DNA of 64,000 nt from an uncultured Lachnospiraceae bacterium (GTDB lineage Bacteria > Bacillota > Clostridia > Lachnospirales > Lachnospiraceae). The translations under genes and the position numbers were made by a program. Shown in pieces: positions 54,676-63,888 of the stretch (position 1 is its first letter; the number at the start of each line of letters is the position of its first letter). A model generated the notes under the pieces. That model was not told the DNA's origin. It made no database searches and saw nothing but the letters and a program-made list of their open reading frames with translations. The stretch covers positions 1 to 64,000 of the forward strand of contig CAMWXB010000001.1 in NCBI GenBank assembly GCA_947178125.1, in the 5' to 3' direction.

Positions 54676-56206
54676 TTTCGTCCTCCTCCTCAAATTCAAA
54701 GATTTCATCCATAGCATCTAAGGAAACTGCTCCAGCTATTGCCGGCTGTGCCGCAGCCCTCATCTTGTACTGGTAGACAATACCCATAATCTGTACGGCA
54801 ATCAGCGGTGTGAGCGCAACCAACGCCACGACGCCGAAGGCATCCGTCATCACATTGCCGCCGACGGCATCACAGGCTCCGATGCAAAGCGGTAATAAGA
54901 AAGTCGTCGTCATCGGTCCGCTGGCAACCCCGCCGGAGTCAAAAGCAATACCGACGAACATCTTCGGAACAAATTTGGAGAAGACCAGTGCAATGATATA
55001 ACCGGGTATAATGATCCAATAAATCGGCAGCCCCGTCAGCACCCGCAGCATGGCCAGACCCACGCTGACAGATACGCCGATGGACAGACACCGGTTCATC
55101 TCTCTTGCCGATACCGCACCGTTTGTTACATCCTCGACTTGATGATTCAATACCTGAATGGCCGGCTCTGCCTTGACGATGTAGTAGCCAATCAGCATAC
55201 CGATCGGTATCAACAGCCATCTCCAGTCAGCCGCCGCAATATCTTTCCCAAGCGAAGAACCGACCGGCGCAAATCCCACATTAACGCCGCACAGGAAAAG
55301 AACAAGACCGATATATGTATAGCCGAATCCGACCAGCACACGCTTCACCTGACGCTGCTGGTAACGACGGCTCAGCAGCTGGAAGATTGCAAACACCGCC
55401 GCAACGGGAAGAAGCGAAATCAGCACTTCACGGATATAAGGCGGTGTACTGGTAAAGAACTCCCATACCACATCCCGCGTCGTCACAACGCTTGCCACTG
55501 TAGACGATGAATAATTTGCCTGCGTCGGATTATAAAAAGACCCCAGTATCAATACCGCCAGCACCGGGCCGACACTGGAAAGCGCTACCAGGCCGAAACT
55601 ATCGCTGGAGGCATTTCTATCGCCTCTGACCGATGCAAGACCGACACCCATTGCCATAATAAAAGGTACTGTCATCGGTCCCGTCGTTACACCGCCGGAG
55701 TCAAAAGCAACGGCCAGAAAATCCTTTTCAATAAAAGCGGACATTCCAATCAGAATAATATAGAGCACGATCAATATCGTTGAAAGATTCACCTGAAACA
55801 AAATTCTGCAGATTGCCATCGCCAGAAAAATTCCGACACCGACCGCAACCGTCACGATCAGAACAAAATTCGGAATAGACGGAACCTGCCCCGCCAGTAC
55901 CTGCAAATCCGGTTCAGACAATGTAATGATCGTTCCCATCGAAAAACCAATCAGACATACTAAAACTATATTCCGCGTTTTTGATATCTGCACACCGATA
56001 CCTTCTCCCAAAGGCGTCATTGACATTTCAGCGCCGAGTTGGAAAAAACCCATGCCGACGACCAGCATCAGTGCACCGACAATGAACATGACCATAGTTC
56101 CAAGTTCCACCGGCACGAGCAGGATACTGATCAGAAGAACAATACCCGTTATCGGCAGAACGGCCGAAAGAGACTCATAAATTTTTTCTTTAAGCTTCGG
56201 ATTCAA
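54662..56206 (-). CDS. DUF1538 membrane protein (putative transporter)
   Basis: A 514-aa multi-helix membrane protein of the DUF1538 family, built as two repeats. Each carries a near-identical signature: FDSGGVTTGPMTVPFIMAMG followed by SSDSFGLVALSSVGPVLAV (about 180-240), and FDSGGVASGPMTTTFLLPLC with MTDAFGVVALVALTPLIAV (about 420-480). The start codon is TTG behind GGGGTGG. The cytosolic Glu/Asp-rich tail (DEIFEFEEEDENDES) overlaps the start of the PII-like gene. Substrate unknown; the PII partner suggests control by nucleotides or nitrogen state. Confidence 0.85.
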   Translation of the reverse strand: MNPKLKEKIYESLSAVLPITGIVLLISILLVPVELGTMVMFIVGALMLVVGMGFFQLGAEMSMTPLGEGIGVQISKTRNIVLVCLIGFSMGTIITLSEPDLQVLAGQVPSIPNFVLIVTVAVGVGIFLAMAICRILFQVNLSTILIVLYIILIGMSAFIEKDFLAVAFDSGGVTTGPMTVPFIMAMGVGLASVRGDRNASSDSFGLVALSSVGPVLAVLILGSFYNPTQANYSSSTVASVVTTRDVVWEFFTSTPPYIREVLISLLPVAAVFAIFQLLSRRYQQRQVKRVLVGFGYTYIGLVLFLCGVNVGFAPVGSSLGKDIAAADWRWLLIPIGMLIGYYIVKAEPAIQVLNHQVEDVTNGAVSAREMNRCLSIGVSVSVGLAMLRVLTGLPIYWIIIPGYIIALVFSKFVPKMFVGIAFDSGGVASGPMTTTFLLPLCIGACDAVGGNVMTDAFGVVALVALTPLIAVQIMGIVYQYKMRAAAQPAIAGAVSLDAMDEIFEFEEEDENDES

Positions 56207-56371
56207 CTTTACACCACCCCTTACCTTTTACACTCGTATTGTACCATAGAATTTCAATTTCGGATAGCATAATATCCTGCTAAATTAACGCTAAAAATCA
56301 ATTCCAGAATAGAAATATGTCCATATCAACTCTGCATAAAAAGTATGATGCGAAAACCTGTCTTCCTGTGG

Positions 56372-56410
56372 TATAATAGACACAAGCTGCTTCTATGAAT
56401 GTGGTATAAT
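56372..56410 (+). promoter_or_regulatory. Duplicated -10 boxes upstream of glnA
   Basis: TGTGGTATAAT occurs twice (TATAAT at 56372-56377 and 56405-56410), neither with a good -35. This suggests an activator-dependent or alternative promoter. The 56207-56469 divergent gap also carries a GGATA/TATCC palindrome near 56260 and no gene. Confidence 0.45.
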
Positions 56411-56469
56411 TTAATTATGCAGTCGTGGAAGGACTGTAAGATTCTTATGTCAAAAGAAAGGGGTTATGT

Positions 56470-57900
56470 ATGGACAGAAGTAAAGAAATCAGAAAGTTGT
56501 GTGAGGAACAGAATATCCGTATGATCGATTTTAAAATGACGGATATCGACGGCCGCTGGCGTCATATTACGATTCCGGTAGAACGGTTCAATGAGGACAC
56601 TTTTACCTATGGCATCGGTTTTGACGGTTCCAATTACGGGTATGCGCCTGTTGAAAAAAGCGATATGGTATTTTTACCGGACCCGGATACCGCTTATGTG
56701 GATCCTTTTGCGGATGTACCGACGCTGACAATGTGCGGTAATGTATGCACGATCGGAAAGGGTGAAAATAAACCTTTTGACCAGTATCCGAAAAATGTGA
56801 GCCTGCGGGCGGTAGAATATATGAAAGAGAGCGGTATCGCCGACCGGATGATCATCGGGCCGGAATTTGAGTTCTATCTGTTAGACCGCGTTCGTTTTGA
56901 AGTGACCCCGCGCAGATGCGGCTACTGGGTTGACACAAGACAGGCGGACTGGAACTGCAATCTGGAAGTTCCGGGAAACAACGGTTATGAAGTGCCGGCA
57001 AAAGGCGGTTATCATGTGGCAGCACCGCAGGATGTCGGATATGACCTGCGAAGCCGTATGTGTATGGCAATGGAGGACTGGGGTATCAAAGTAAAATACC
57101 ATCACCATGAAGTAGGCGGCCCCGGCCAGATGGAAATCGAGGTCGAACTTGCAGATATGCCGGAAATGGCCGACAATACGATGATCATCAAATATATCAT
57201 TAAAAATATGGCGGCGCAGGAAGGCAAGACAGCCACTTTCATGCCGAAGCCGATCTATCAGGAAGCCGGAAACGGCCTGCATGTACATATGCTGTTAATG
57301 AAAGACGGCAAGCCGCTGTTCTATGATGAGAACGGTTATTCCGGCCTCAGCCGCACGGCACATTATTTTATCGGCGGCCTGTTGAAACATATCGCATCCC
57401 TGTGTGCATTCACCAATCCGTCCACGAACTCTTTCAAACGTCTCGTACCGGGATATGAAGCGCCTGTCACAGTCGGCTACGCAACTTCCAACCGCAGTGC
57501 GGTCATCCGCATTCCGGCCTATGCGAAGTCCCCGGAAGCGAAAAGATTCGAACTGCGCAACCCTGACGCGACGGCTAATCCTTATTATGCTTATGCGGCA
57601 ATTCTGATGGCGGGACTGGATGGTATCGAGAATCAGATAGACCCTGCTGAGAATGGCTGGGGGCCTTATGATTTCAATCTTTATACACTTTCCGAAGAAG
57701 AACAGAAAAAAATCAAAGGACTGCCGAAATCGCTGGGCGAAGCGTTAGATGCACTGGAGGCCGACCACGATTATCTGACAAAAGGCGGCGTTTTCCCGCA
57801 GCGGCTCATTGATGTGTGGGTAGCGCGTAAACGCGAAGAGCTGAAAAAGATGGAACAGATTCCGAATCCGGCTGAATTTAAGGCGTATTATGATCTCTAA
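56470..57900 (+). CDS. glnA: Glutamine synthetase, type I
   Basis: ATP-dependent amidation of glutamate, the main ammonium assimilation step. The 476 aa include the N-terminal beta-grasp (MIDFKMTDIDGRWRHITIP, FDGSNYGY), the metal/ATP core (IIGPEFEFYLLD, HEVGGPGQMEIEVEL, MPKPIYQEAGNGLHVHMLL), NRSAVIRIPAY and ELRNPDATANPYYAYAAIL. The catalytic residues look intact. The gene faces away from the DUF1538/PII-like unit, which fits a nitrogen-assimilation cluster. The AGAAAGGGG site is strong, and a family A repeat begins right after the stop. Confidence 0.97.
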   Translation: MDRSKEIRKLCEEQNIRMIDFKMTDIDGRWRHITIPVERFNEDTFTYGIGFDGSNYGYAPVEKSDMVFLPDPDTAYVDPFADVPTLTMCGNVCTIGKGENKPFDQYPKNVSLRAVEYMKESGIADRMIIGPEFEFYLLDRVRFEVTPRRCGYWVDTRQADWNCNLEVPGNNGYEVPAKGGYHVAAPQDVGYDLRSRMCMAMEDWGIKVKYHHHEVGGPGQMEIEVELADMPEMADNTMIIKYIIKNMAAQEGKTATFMPKPIYQEAGNGLHVHMLLMKDGKPLFYDENGYSGLSRTAHYFIGGLLKHIASLCAFTNPSTNSFKRLVPGYEAPVTVGYATSNRSAVIRIPAYAKSPEAKRFELRNPDATANPYYAYAAILMAGLDGIENQIDPAENGWGPYDFNLYTLSEEEQKKIKGLPKSLGEALDALEADHDYLTKGGVFPQRLIDVWVARKREELKKMEQIPNPAEFKAYYDL

Positions 57901-58028
57901 AAGCGCGAGAAGAAGTTCTAAAGACGTCCCGCCATTGGACGGGACGTCAAGAACTTCTACGATTTGTTGTGCAAATTTTGCACAGCAAATCTTTCTCGCG
58001 CAGGAGAATGCCCGTCAGGGCATTCTCC
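57898..58028 (+). repeat. Family A structured repeat after glnA
   Basis: Plus-strand copy, in glnA orientation. Stop TAA, then AAGCGCGAGAA/TTTCTCGCGC outer stem, arm AGAAGTTCT/AGAACTTCT with GACGTCCCG/CGGGACGTC (9 bp), hairpin GATTTG-TGTGCAA/TTGCACA-CAAATC (extended), and GGAGAATGCCC/GGGCATTCTCC (11 bp perfect). Confidence 0.85.
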
Positions 58029-58043
58029 ATAATCTTTAGGAAA

Positions 58044-58775
58044 TCAGCCGAATCTCCGGATTCTCGACAATTCAACTTTTATAACCGCTAATACACTTCC
58101 ATAAGCCATTAAGATGAAAAAAGCTTCTATTACTTTTCCCATCTGAAAATATTCTTCTTTCATGAACCATCTCACCATGTCGGATACCGGCGGCATAATC
58201 CACAGGATATATTTTGATACCGGAAATTCATCCGCAATGCCTATCTTTACTAAGGATACCAGCGCACAGATGATCGTCAGCGCAGTCCCCGCTTTTCGCT
58301 CCCGTATGATTCTTGGCGAAAATATTCCACCCACCATACAGCCCACAAAGGAGCAGGCGGACATCAGCAAAAATCCCCCTATGATATCCGATGCCTGTAT
58401 ATTTCGTGTAAACAGCATTTTATTATGCCAATAATGAAACAGAATCGGATAGCAAAGGGTGAACACCGCGGCTGCAACACTAAGAATCCCTGAAAACAAA
58501 ACCTGTCCAATATAATATTTCCGCGCACTCTGCATGCGCAGAATAATAATCTGTTCCGACACCTCTGGTTCTATCTCCTGACAGGTCATTCCGATTCCAA
58601 TCATGAACATAAACAATACAAGACTCATGACCGCAAAATTGCTGACGACCGCAATCGGTGTTACGCTATACATAACGCCAAATACGGCAAACAGACCAAT
58701 GAAAGGCACTACATATTTTGCAGACAGAACATACTGTTTATATTGATATCTCACAAATTCATTTATGACCCTCAT
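58044..58775 (-). CDS. ABC transporter permease (ABC-2 type)
   Basis: A 243-aa protein with six hydrophobic helices (FIGLFAVFGVMYSVTPIAVV, FAVMSLVLFMFMIGIGMTC, IGGFLLMSACSFVGCMVGGIF and others), forming the membrane half of a small ABC exporter. It follows the ATPase gene by 35 nt, bridged by a short family B repeat whose box supplies the GGAAAGGAAG ribosome site. Substrate unknown; simple two-gene ABC-2 exporters move lipids, peptides or drugs. Confidence 0.82.
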   Translation of the reverse strand: MRVINEFVRYQYKQYVLSAKYVVPFIGLFAVFGVMYSVTPIAVVSNFAVMSLVLFMFMIGIGMTCQEIEPEVSEQIIILRMQSARKYYIGQVLFSGILSVAAAVFTLCYPILFHYWHNKMLFTRNIQASDIIGGFLLMSACSFVGCMVGGIFSPRIIRERKAGTALTIICALVSLVKIGIADEFPVSKYILWIMPPVSDMVRWFMKEEYFQMGKVIEAFFILMAYGSVLAVIKVELSRIRRFG

Positions 58776-58782
58776 TGTAAAC

Positions 58783-58825
58783 TTCCTTTCCTGCTCAACC
58801 CGTGGAAAATTTATTTTTCACAGCG
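58783..58825 (-). repeat. Short family B repeat bridging two ABC genes
   Basis: CTGTGAAAAAT/ATTTTCCACGG hairpin followed directly by GGGTTGAGCAGGAAAGGAAG; the second hairpin is missing. The stop TAA of the ATPase gene lies in the hairpin loop, and the ATPase's last codons (Cys-Glu-Lys) are read from the repeat's 5' arm. Confidence 0.75.
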
Positions 58826-59623
58826 CATGCCTCTCAAATTCCATCCGGCTTCCAGCATCTCGACTATGGCACGGTCGCACTCACCATCCGCTGCTCTTAA
58901 TATACACCCCTGTTCTGTAAATTGCAGGTGCCCCTTCCACTTTTCCGGAATATCCGCCTTTTCTGTTCTTACAAAAAACATATGATACCATTGCACTTCC
59001 CCTGCCGGTTTATGGCTTTCTAAAACAATTTTTCCATCGGCAAACCGATACACCTCATCTGCGATGGCATCTACAAGATAAGGTTCATGGCAGGACATTA
59101 AAATTGTCACATGATGCTTTTGCAGTTCCTGTATTTTCTGAATAAATACCTGTTGGGACATCACATCCTGCCCGGACAACGGCTCATCCAGCAACAAAAT
59201 ATCCGGTTCTTTTAACAGAGCCTGTATTACGCCGATTTTCTGCAGACTTCCCTTTGACAGATATTTCATGGGAATATCCAGCATATTCGATACAAAAAAT
59301 TCTTCCGCCAGTTCGTGTAAGCATGTTTCTAATGCCGCATCTTCCAGATTATCCATCTTTCCCATATACGACAAATATCGCCTTGCCGTAAGATTCATTT
59401 TGGGAAAATGTTCGGGCACATAATGAATCAATTTCCCTTTCTCAAGACAGACGCATCCTTTCGTCGGTCTTACGAGTCCGGCAATTATTTTTAACAATGT
59501 GCTTTTCCCACAGCCGTTTTGTCCCGTAAAGGCCAGCGACTGCCCCTGTTCTATCGTGAAATGAATATCATTCAAAATAATTTTTTTGTCGTATTCTTTT
59601 ACAATGTGTTCCAATGCGATCAT
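58811..59623 (-). CDS. ABC transporter ATP-binding protein
   Basis: A 270-aa exporter ATPase. Walker A GQNGCGKSTLLKII (about 36-49), signature YLSKGSLQKIGVIQALL (the LSGGQ equivalent is LSKGS), Walker B ILLLDEPLSGQ and switch His (MSCHEPYLVD) are intact. The C-terminal 55 residues form a regulatory extension (HMFFVRTEKADIPEKWKGHLQF). The C-terminus is encoded by the family B repeat. Partner permease downstream. The signature carries Lys where LSGGQ has Gly, which is unusual but seen in this subfamily. Confidence 0.92.
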   Translation of the reverse strand: MIALEHIVKEYDKKIILNDIHFTIEQGQSLAFTGQNGCGKSTLLKIIAGLVRPTKGCVCLEKGKLIHYVPEHFPKMNLTARRYLSYMGKMDNLEDAALETCLHELAEEFFVSNMLDIPMKYLSKGSLQKIGVIQALLKEPDILLLDEPLSGQDVMSQQVFIQKIQELQKHHVTILMSCHEPYLVDAIADEVYRFADGKIVLESHKPAGEVQWYHMFFVRTEKADIPEKWKGHLQFTEQGCILRAADGECDRAIVEMLEAGWNLRGMRCEK

Positions 59624-59690
59624 GTGTTACTTCCTCATAACTTCCGGAAACTTCTTATCAGGCAGGCATTTTTCAATACAAGGCCGTACT

Positions 59691-60458
59691 TCATTTGTTC
59701 ATATCTTCTACAATTTCCTGCGGTTTTGCCGTCATTTCGGCCCATGCCGGAAGGAATCCGCTTTTCACCGCATTTCTGGCAGAACGCAGATTCGACCATG
59801 CCGAACAATAAAAAGGCACTTTTCCCCGTTCGATGATTTCCAGCGCAAGCCTGCTCGTAAGTGCCGATGCAATGCCTTTCCTGCGAAATTCAGGAAGCAC
59901 ATCCACACCAATCTGCCACATCATATCACAGTCTGCGGAACATCCGGCCAGACCTATCAGCCGCCCATGCTCATATGCACCGATTCCGAGAACATCCAGC
60001 TCTTTCCTGTCCGCACAGAGCGCATTGCTCCATGTATCAGTATACAGCCCCGCAAAGTCTTTCTGCTCTAACACTTGTAACTCATATGAACATTCCAAAG
60101 GCTTCAACAAAGCGATATCCGGCAGAAAATATTCCGCCATGAAACAGATTCTCTGCCCCGCCTTTTGCAATGCCTCATCCAGCACGAGCATATTCGGCGT
60201 TTCAAAATAGTGATAAAAAGAATAGCGGTCAATATAAGCTTTTACGATTTCTCTATATTCGTCTTTTACGGAAGCCACAATATTATTGCCGTAGGAAACC
60301 AGATTACAGGGAACAGGCTCTTTATAATACCGCCTTGCTTCCGGCCCGATATTCGATTTCACAATAACATTCTCAGAGCGCATAAAATCCTCTGCCCGGC
60401 AGTTCAAATCGCGGGCGGACTGCTCCATTGCTATCCGCATGATTTCCTGGTTTGTCAT
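59691..60458 (-). CDS. GNAT family N-acetyltransferase
   Basis: A 255-aa protein; the C-terminal half carries the acetyl-CoA loop VDVLPEFRRKGIASALTSRL and SAWSNLRSARNAVKSGFLPAW. The N-terminal 120 residues are less typical. The start overlaps the DUF3737 stop as ATGA, so translation is coupled. Target unknown. It follows DUF3737 and precedes the ABC pair in the same direction, with a 67-nt gap. Confidence 0.88.
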   Translation of the reverse strand: MTNQEIMRIAMEQSARDLNCRAEDFMRSENVIVKSNIGPEARRYYKEPVPCNLVSYGNNIVASVKDEYREIVKAYIDRYSFYHYFETPNMLVLDEALQKAGQRICFMAEYFLPDIALLKPLECSYELQVLEQKDFAGLYTDTWSNALCADRKELDVLGIGAYEHGRLIGLAGCSADCDMMWQIGVDVLPEFRRKGIASALTSRLALEIIERGKVPFYCSAWSNLRSARNAVKSGFLPAWAEMTAKPQEIVEDMNK

Positions 60459-61345
60459 ATCTTCTCGTGCCTTTCCTTTTGCTTATGACCACCGATGCAC
60501 ACGATCACTTTTCCACTGCACTCCATCGCCGCATCTTCCATAATAACTTCATCCACACTGTCCAAAATGATTCTTCCGGATCTTGGATTTTTGACCGACA
60601 TCACATTGCCGATGATATCCGCTTCCACATCGGAATACTCAAAAGCAAGGTCTGTTCCTTCCATCGTACAGTTTATCAGCTTCAGGTTTTTGCAATAGCA
60701 AAGCGGCTGTGTCCCAATGATCTTACATTCAATGAGCGTAAGCCCGTCGGAAAACCAGCCAAGATATTCACCCTTTACGAGACTGTTCGATACCGTTACA
60801 TTTTTACTGTGCCAGAAAGCATCTTTCGTATCCAGCGTACAGTTCTCAATCACAAGATTCTCCATATATTGAAAAGAATATTTTCCGGTTATCTTAATAT
60901 CCGACAGCGTGACGCCTTTACTGTCGAAAAAAAGATATTCCGAATTGACCGTACAATCTTTCATCGTGATACCCGTACATTTCCAGCCAAATTCCTGCGA
61001 ATCGATATCGCAATCGGTCAACAGGATATTATTACACTCCCGTACCGCCTTGATTCCATGCAACCTGCTCCCCGTAATCTCTCCATCGTCCGCATACCAG
61101 ATTGCTGCACGCGTCAGTTCATCCATGGTGGAATCTGCCAGGGAAAAGCCTTTCGCATGCCACAGCGGATAGCGGAGCGAAAAACTGCATTCCTCTACAG
61201 CGATATTGCGCGCTTCTTTCAAAACAGATTCGCCGTCGGCAGGGCCTGCAAAATTACACTTACTGACCCGGCTATTCTGTAAATGATAAAGCGCCCGCTC
61301 TTCATCGAACTGCCGTTCTGTAATAATCTTGTCGAATTGATTCAT
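60455..61345 (-). CDS. DUF3737 family protein, right-handed beta-helix
   Basis: A 296-aa protein of the DUF3737 family. Nearly all of it is short beta strands in a pectate-lyase-like pattern (VSKCNFAGPADGESVLKEA, EECSFSLRYPLWHAKGF, DCTVNSEYLFFDSKGVTLSD, NCTLDTKDAFWHSKNVTVSN). No signal peptide, so cytoplasmic; role unknown. Its leader has a promoter and a B-type initiation box with a 4-codon ORF (MVLI-stop) just before the ATG. Confidence 0.88.
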   Translation of the reverse strand: MNQFDKIITERQFDEERALYHLQNSRVSKCNFAGPADGESVLKEARNIAVEECSFSLRYPLWHAKGFSLADSTMDELTRAAIWYADDGEITGSRLHGIKAVRECNNILLTDCDIDSQEFGWKCTGITMKDCTVNSEYLFFDSKGVTLSDIKITGKYSFQYMENLVIENCTLDTKDAFWHSKNVTVSNSLVKGEYLGWFSDGLTLIECKIIGTQPLCYCKNLKLINCTMEGTDLAFEYSDVEADIIGNVMSVKNPRSGRIILDSVDEVIMEDAAMECSGKVIVCIGGHKQKERHEKI

Positions 61346-61358
61346 ATTATATTAATAC

Positions 61359-61433
61359 CATGCCTTTCTCTTAACCTGTCTCCCTTTTTCCCAAAACTGC
61401 CAATATTATAATATGCGCCTGACACATTTTCAA
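61359..61433 (-). promoter_or_regulatory. Promoter and B-type initiation box of DUF3737 operon
   Basis: TTGAAA, 17 bp, TATAAT (61405-61433), then AGGTTAAGAGAAAGGCATGG (61359-61378 region). The box ATG opens ATG GTA TTA ATA TAA, ending one base before the DUF3737 start region. The two B hairpins are absent. Confidence 0.7.
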
Positions 61434-61542
61434 CATATCATTCCCCAAAAAGATGACAATCTGAAAATATGACAGACGCATATTCAATCTTATAAATCCT
61501 ATATACTCTTTCAAAAAACCATATTAATAATCAGGCCTGTGT

Positions 61543-63570
61543 TTACACTTTAAAAGATTCCACTGTCTGATTCAAAATTTCACTCAACCGGAACAATTCT
61601 TCCATCTGCATGAGAACATCTTTGGAACTCTCATCAGAGTTCTCCGCCGACTGCCTCATTCCCTGCATATATTCTGCAATCGTCCCTACAAGTTCCGCAA
61701 TCACCAGAATTGACTCATTGATACCTGCGATGCCGGCTCTCATTTCTGTCGAAGCCGAACCGAGGTCGCCGGATATGCTATTGTAAAATGCCGCATCTTC
61801 CTCGTACATTTCGGCCAGTTTCGTCATGTCATGGTAATCTTTCATAACCTTATCGTTCATAAACTCCAATAACTTACCGGAGCTTTGCGACAAAAAGGAC
61901 ACATTCTGCACAACTCCCTCCGTCACTTTCCGAATCTTATCGACCGCCACTTTAGAGTGGTCTGCTAACTGACGTATCTCATCCGCAACGACCGCAAAAC
62001 CTTTTCCGGCATCTCCGGCCCTCGCCGCCTCTATGGAAGCGTTCAGCGCGAGAAGGTTCGTCTGTGAACTGATAGAAAGAATTTCTTCTGTCAGCGTATC
62101 TATCTCCCGCACTTTCTGACTGTCCGCTATCGCCATTTCAAGTTCTTCTTTGGTTTCCTGATATAGCGCGACCGCCTCCTCGCTGGAAGTTTCCGAACTC
62201 TCATGCTGCTTCCCGGCCCGTTCCATAATATCTCCCGACTGCTCCGCGGCTTCTCCTGCTTTCTTTGCCACCGCCTCGACCTCCAGATACAGTTCCTGTC
62301 CGGTACTCTTTATTTTATCAGCCAGCTTTTTTGCCTCTGTCGTCTGATTCAATACCTGCAGCGTAGAGTCGGCGATTTCGGAAATATCCTTTGTCAGCAC
62401 CGTCATTTTCGCGGAAGTTTCCTCCGCTATCGTACCAATGCTTCCTGCCTCTTGTTTCGTGTTCAGAATAATGCCCCTGATTTGCTGCTTTACTTCCACG
62501 GTCGCCGTCTTAATCTGCTCTGTTTCGTTTTTATACTCTTTGGGAATACCCTTCTCACTGACAACATTTTCCGAAAAGTCGCCAGACGCAAATTGTTTCA
62601 ACATCTGCACCGGCTCTAACATTTTTCCAATCAGTCCCGCCATAATAGCTGCGACAATCACTGTAATAAAAAGAGCAATGATAACCGCTACCGTAATCAT
62701 GACGAGCAAAGAACTCCTGACGTTTGCCGTAGGCACGACCACGCCCATTTTCCACTGACTTCCGTCAATGCCCGCCGCTGCAAAATAGCATCTGCTGCCG
62801 TCATAATCAGTAAGTTCTATCACACTGCCGCTTGTGCCGGATATCAAATCCATGAGCCCGGGCATAATATCCGTTACGAGAACCGCATTGTCCGCCGAAG
62901 GTTCATATGCTTTATTTTTATGCGCCACATACTGCCCGCTGCTGTCTACCAGGAATCCATATACACCTTCCGCAAAGTCAATGCTCGCCGTCAGGTCTGT
63001 CACCGTGCCAAGCGTTACATCCAGTCCGATGACCGCCTCCAATTCATTATCTATATATACCGGCGATGCAATTGTCGTGCACATCTGATTCGTGATCACA
63101 TCCCAGTAAGGATCCGTTACAATAACCGTGCCTGCCGCGGCCGCCTGCTGAAACCAGCCGCGCTGTACAGGATCATATCCTTCCGGTATTTCCGCTTCTT
63201 TATTGGATTGAATGAACCTGCTGTCCTTTGTCCCGCAATATAAATTCAAAAGTTCTCCCCTGCCTGACGCAAAGGTATCCATGACGGACTGAATGAAATC
63301 GCTGTCCGTATTCTGCGCCGCTTCTATACTGTTTGCCGCTCCTTCTGCCAGCATCTTTTCATTTTCAATCCATGTATTAATTTCTTCCGCATACTTATCT
63401 GCATAAATCTGCAATGCCTCCGTCTGGTCTTTGATCAGGCGTCTTCCTGCTACGATAACAATGCCCATCGTAGTCAGTAAAATGCTCACCACAACCATAC
63501 AGATTACACTGATCGTCAATTTTCCTTTGATGGTTTTCCCCACGGTCCTGTACCTCGCTTCTATCATCAT
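61543..63570 (-). CDS. Methyl-accepting chemotaxis protein with Cache sensor
   Basis: A 675-aa transmembrane chemoreceptor. Helix 1 (about 17-38, [23 protein letters not shown]), a periplasmic dCache-type domain (about 45-280; contains [20 protein letters not shown] and [21 protein letters not shown]), helix 2 (about 285-315), HAMP-like linker, coiled coil, and the signalling hairpin [44 protein letters not shown]. Gln/Glu methylation-type sites surround it. Ligand probably an amino acid or organic acid. The ATG has no clear ribosome site; GTG at codon 10 (63543), after GAGG, is an alternative start. Confidence 0.94.
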   Translation of the reverse strand: MMIEARYRTVGKTIKGKLTISVICMVVVSILLTTMGIVIVAGRRLIKDQTEALQIYADKYAEEINTWIENEKMLAEGAANSIEAAQNTDSDFIQSVMDTFASGRGELLNLYCGTKDSRFIQSNKEAEIPEGYDPVQRGWFQQAAAAGTVIVTDPYWDVITNQMCTTIASPVYIDNELEAVIGLDVTLGTVTDLTASIDFAEGVYGFLVDSSGQYVAHKNKAYEPSADNAVLVTDIMPGLMDLISGTSGSVIELTDYDGSRCYFAAAGIDGSQWKMGVVVPTANVRSSLLVMITVAVIIALFITVIVAAIMAGLIGKMLEPVQMLKQFASGDFSENVVSEKGIPKEYKNETEQIKTATVEVKQQIRGIILNTKQEAGSIGTIAEETSAKMTVLTKDISEIADSTLQVLNQTTEAKKLADKIKSTGQELYLEVEAVAKKAGEAAEQSGDIMERAGKQHESSETSSEEAVALYQETKEELEMAIADSQKVREIDTLTEEILSISSQTNLLALNASIEAARAGDAGKGFAVVADEIRQLADHSKVAVDKIRKVTEGVVQNVSFLSQSSGKLLEFMNDKVMKDYHDMTKLAEMYEEDAAFYNSISGDLGSASTEMRAGIAGINESILVIAELVGTIAEYMQGMRQSAENSDESSKDVLMQMEELFRLSEILNQTVESFKV

Positions 63571-63842
63571 TATCTTTTGAGTGCTTTTTCCAGTTTATCA
63601 GAAAAAAGGGGAAGGATGATATGTTTGGGTACACATCGCATTTTTTAGGGTATTGTTTGTATCTATTCACGCCCACGCGACGCACGACGGGATTTTTTCC
63701 TGTTCTTCGCTGCCCGCGCAAATTTGGATTGTACAAGCATATAAAACCCTATGGAGTATGCTCGCCTTTATCTTGACAGAACTATGCAGATGTGGATAGA
63801 TGCTGAGGATTCGTTGGAACTATGGCAAATAATTCTTAAGTC
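63571..63842. other. Region without an assignable gene
   Basis: No convincing gene. A 24-codon minus-strand ORF (MLVQSKFARAAKNRKKSRRA, near 63740-63665) is very basic and has only a weak AGGG site. A plus-strand short ORF of about 38 codons (MEYARLYLDRTMQMW) lies near 63750-63867 without a ribosome site. Both may be chance or remnants. Confidence 0.5.
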
Positions 63843-63888
63843 AAAACAAGCACTAAATGATTTATAATGTCATTTGGTGCTTGTTTTA
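63843..63888. terminator. Terminator-type hairpin near window end
   Basis: AAAACAAGCACTAAATGA/TCATTTGGTGCTTGTTTT, a long near-perfect stem flanked by A and T runs. It overlaps the end of the truncated toxin gene. Confidence 0.75.
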
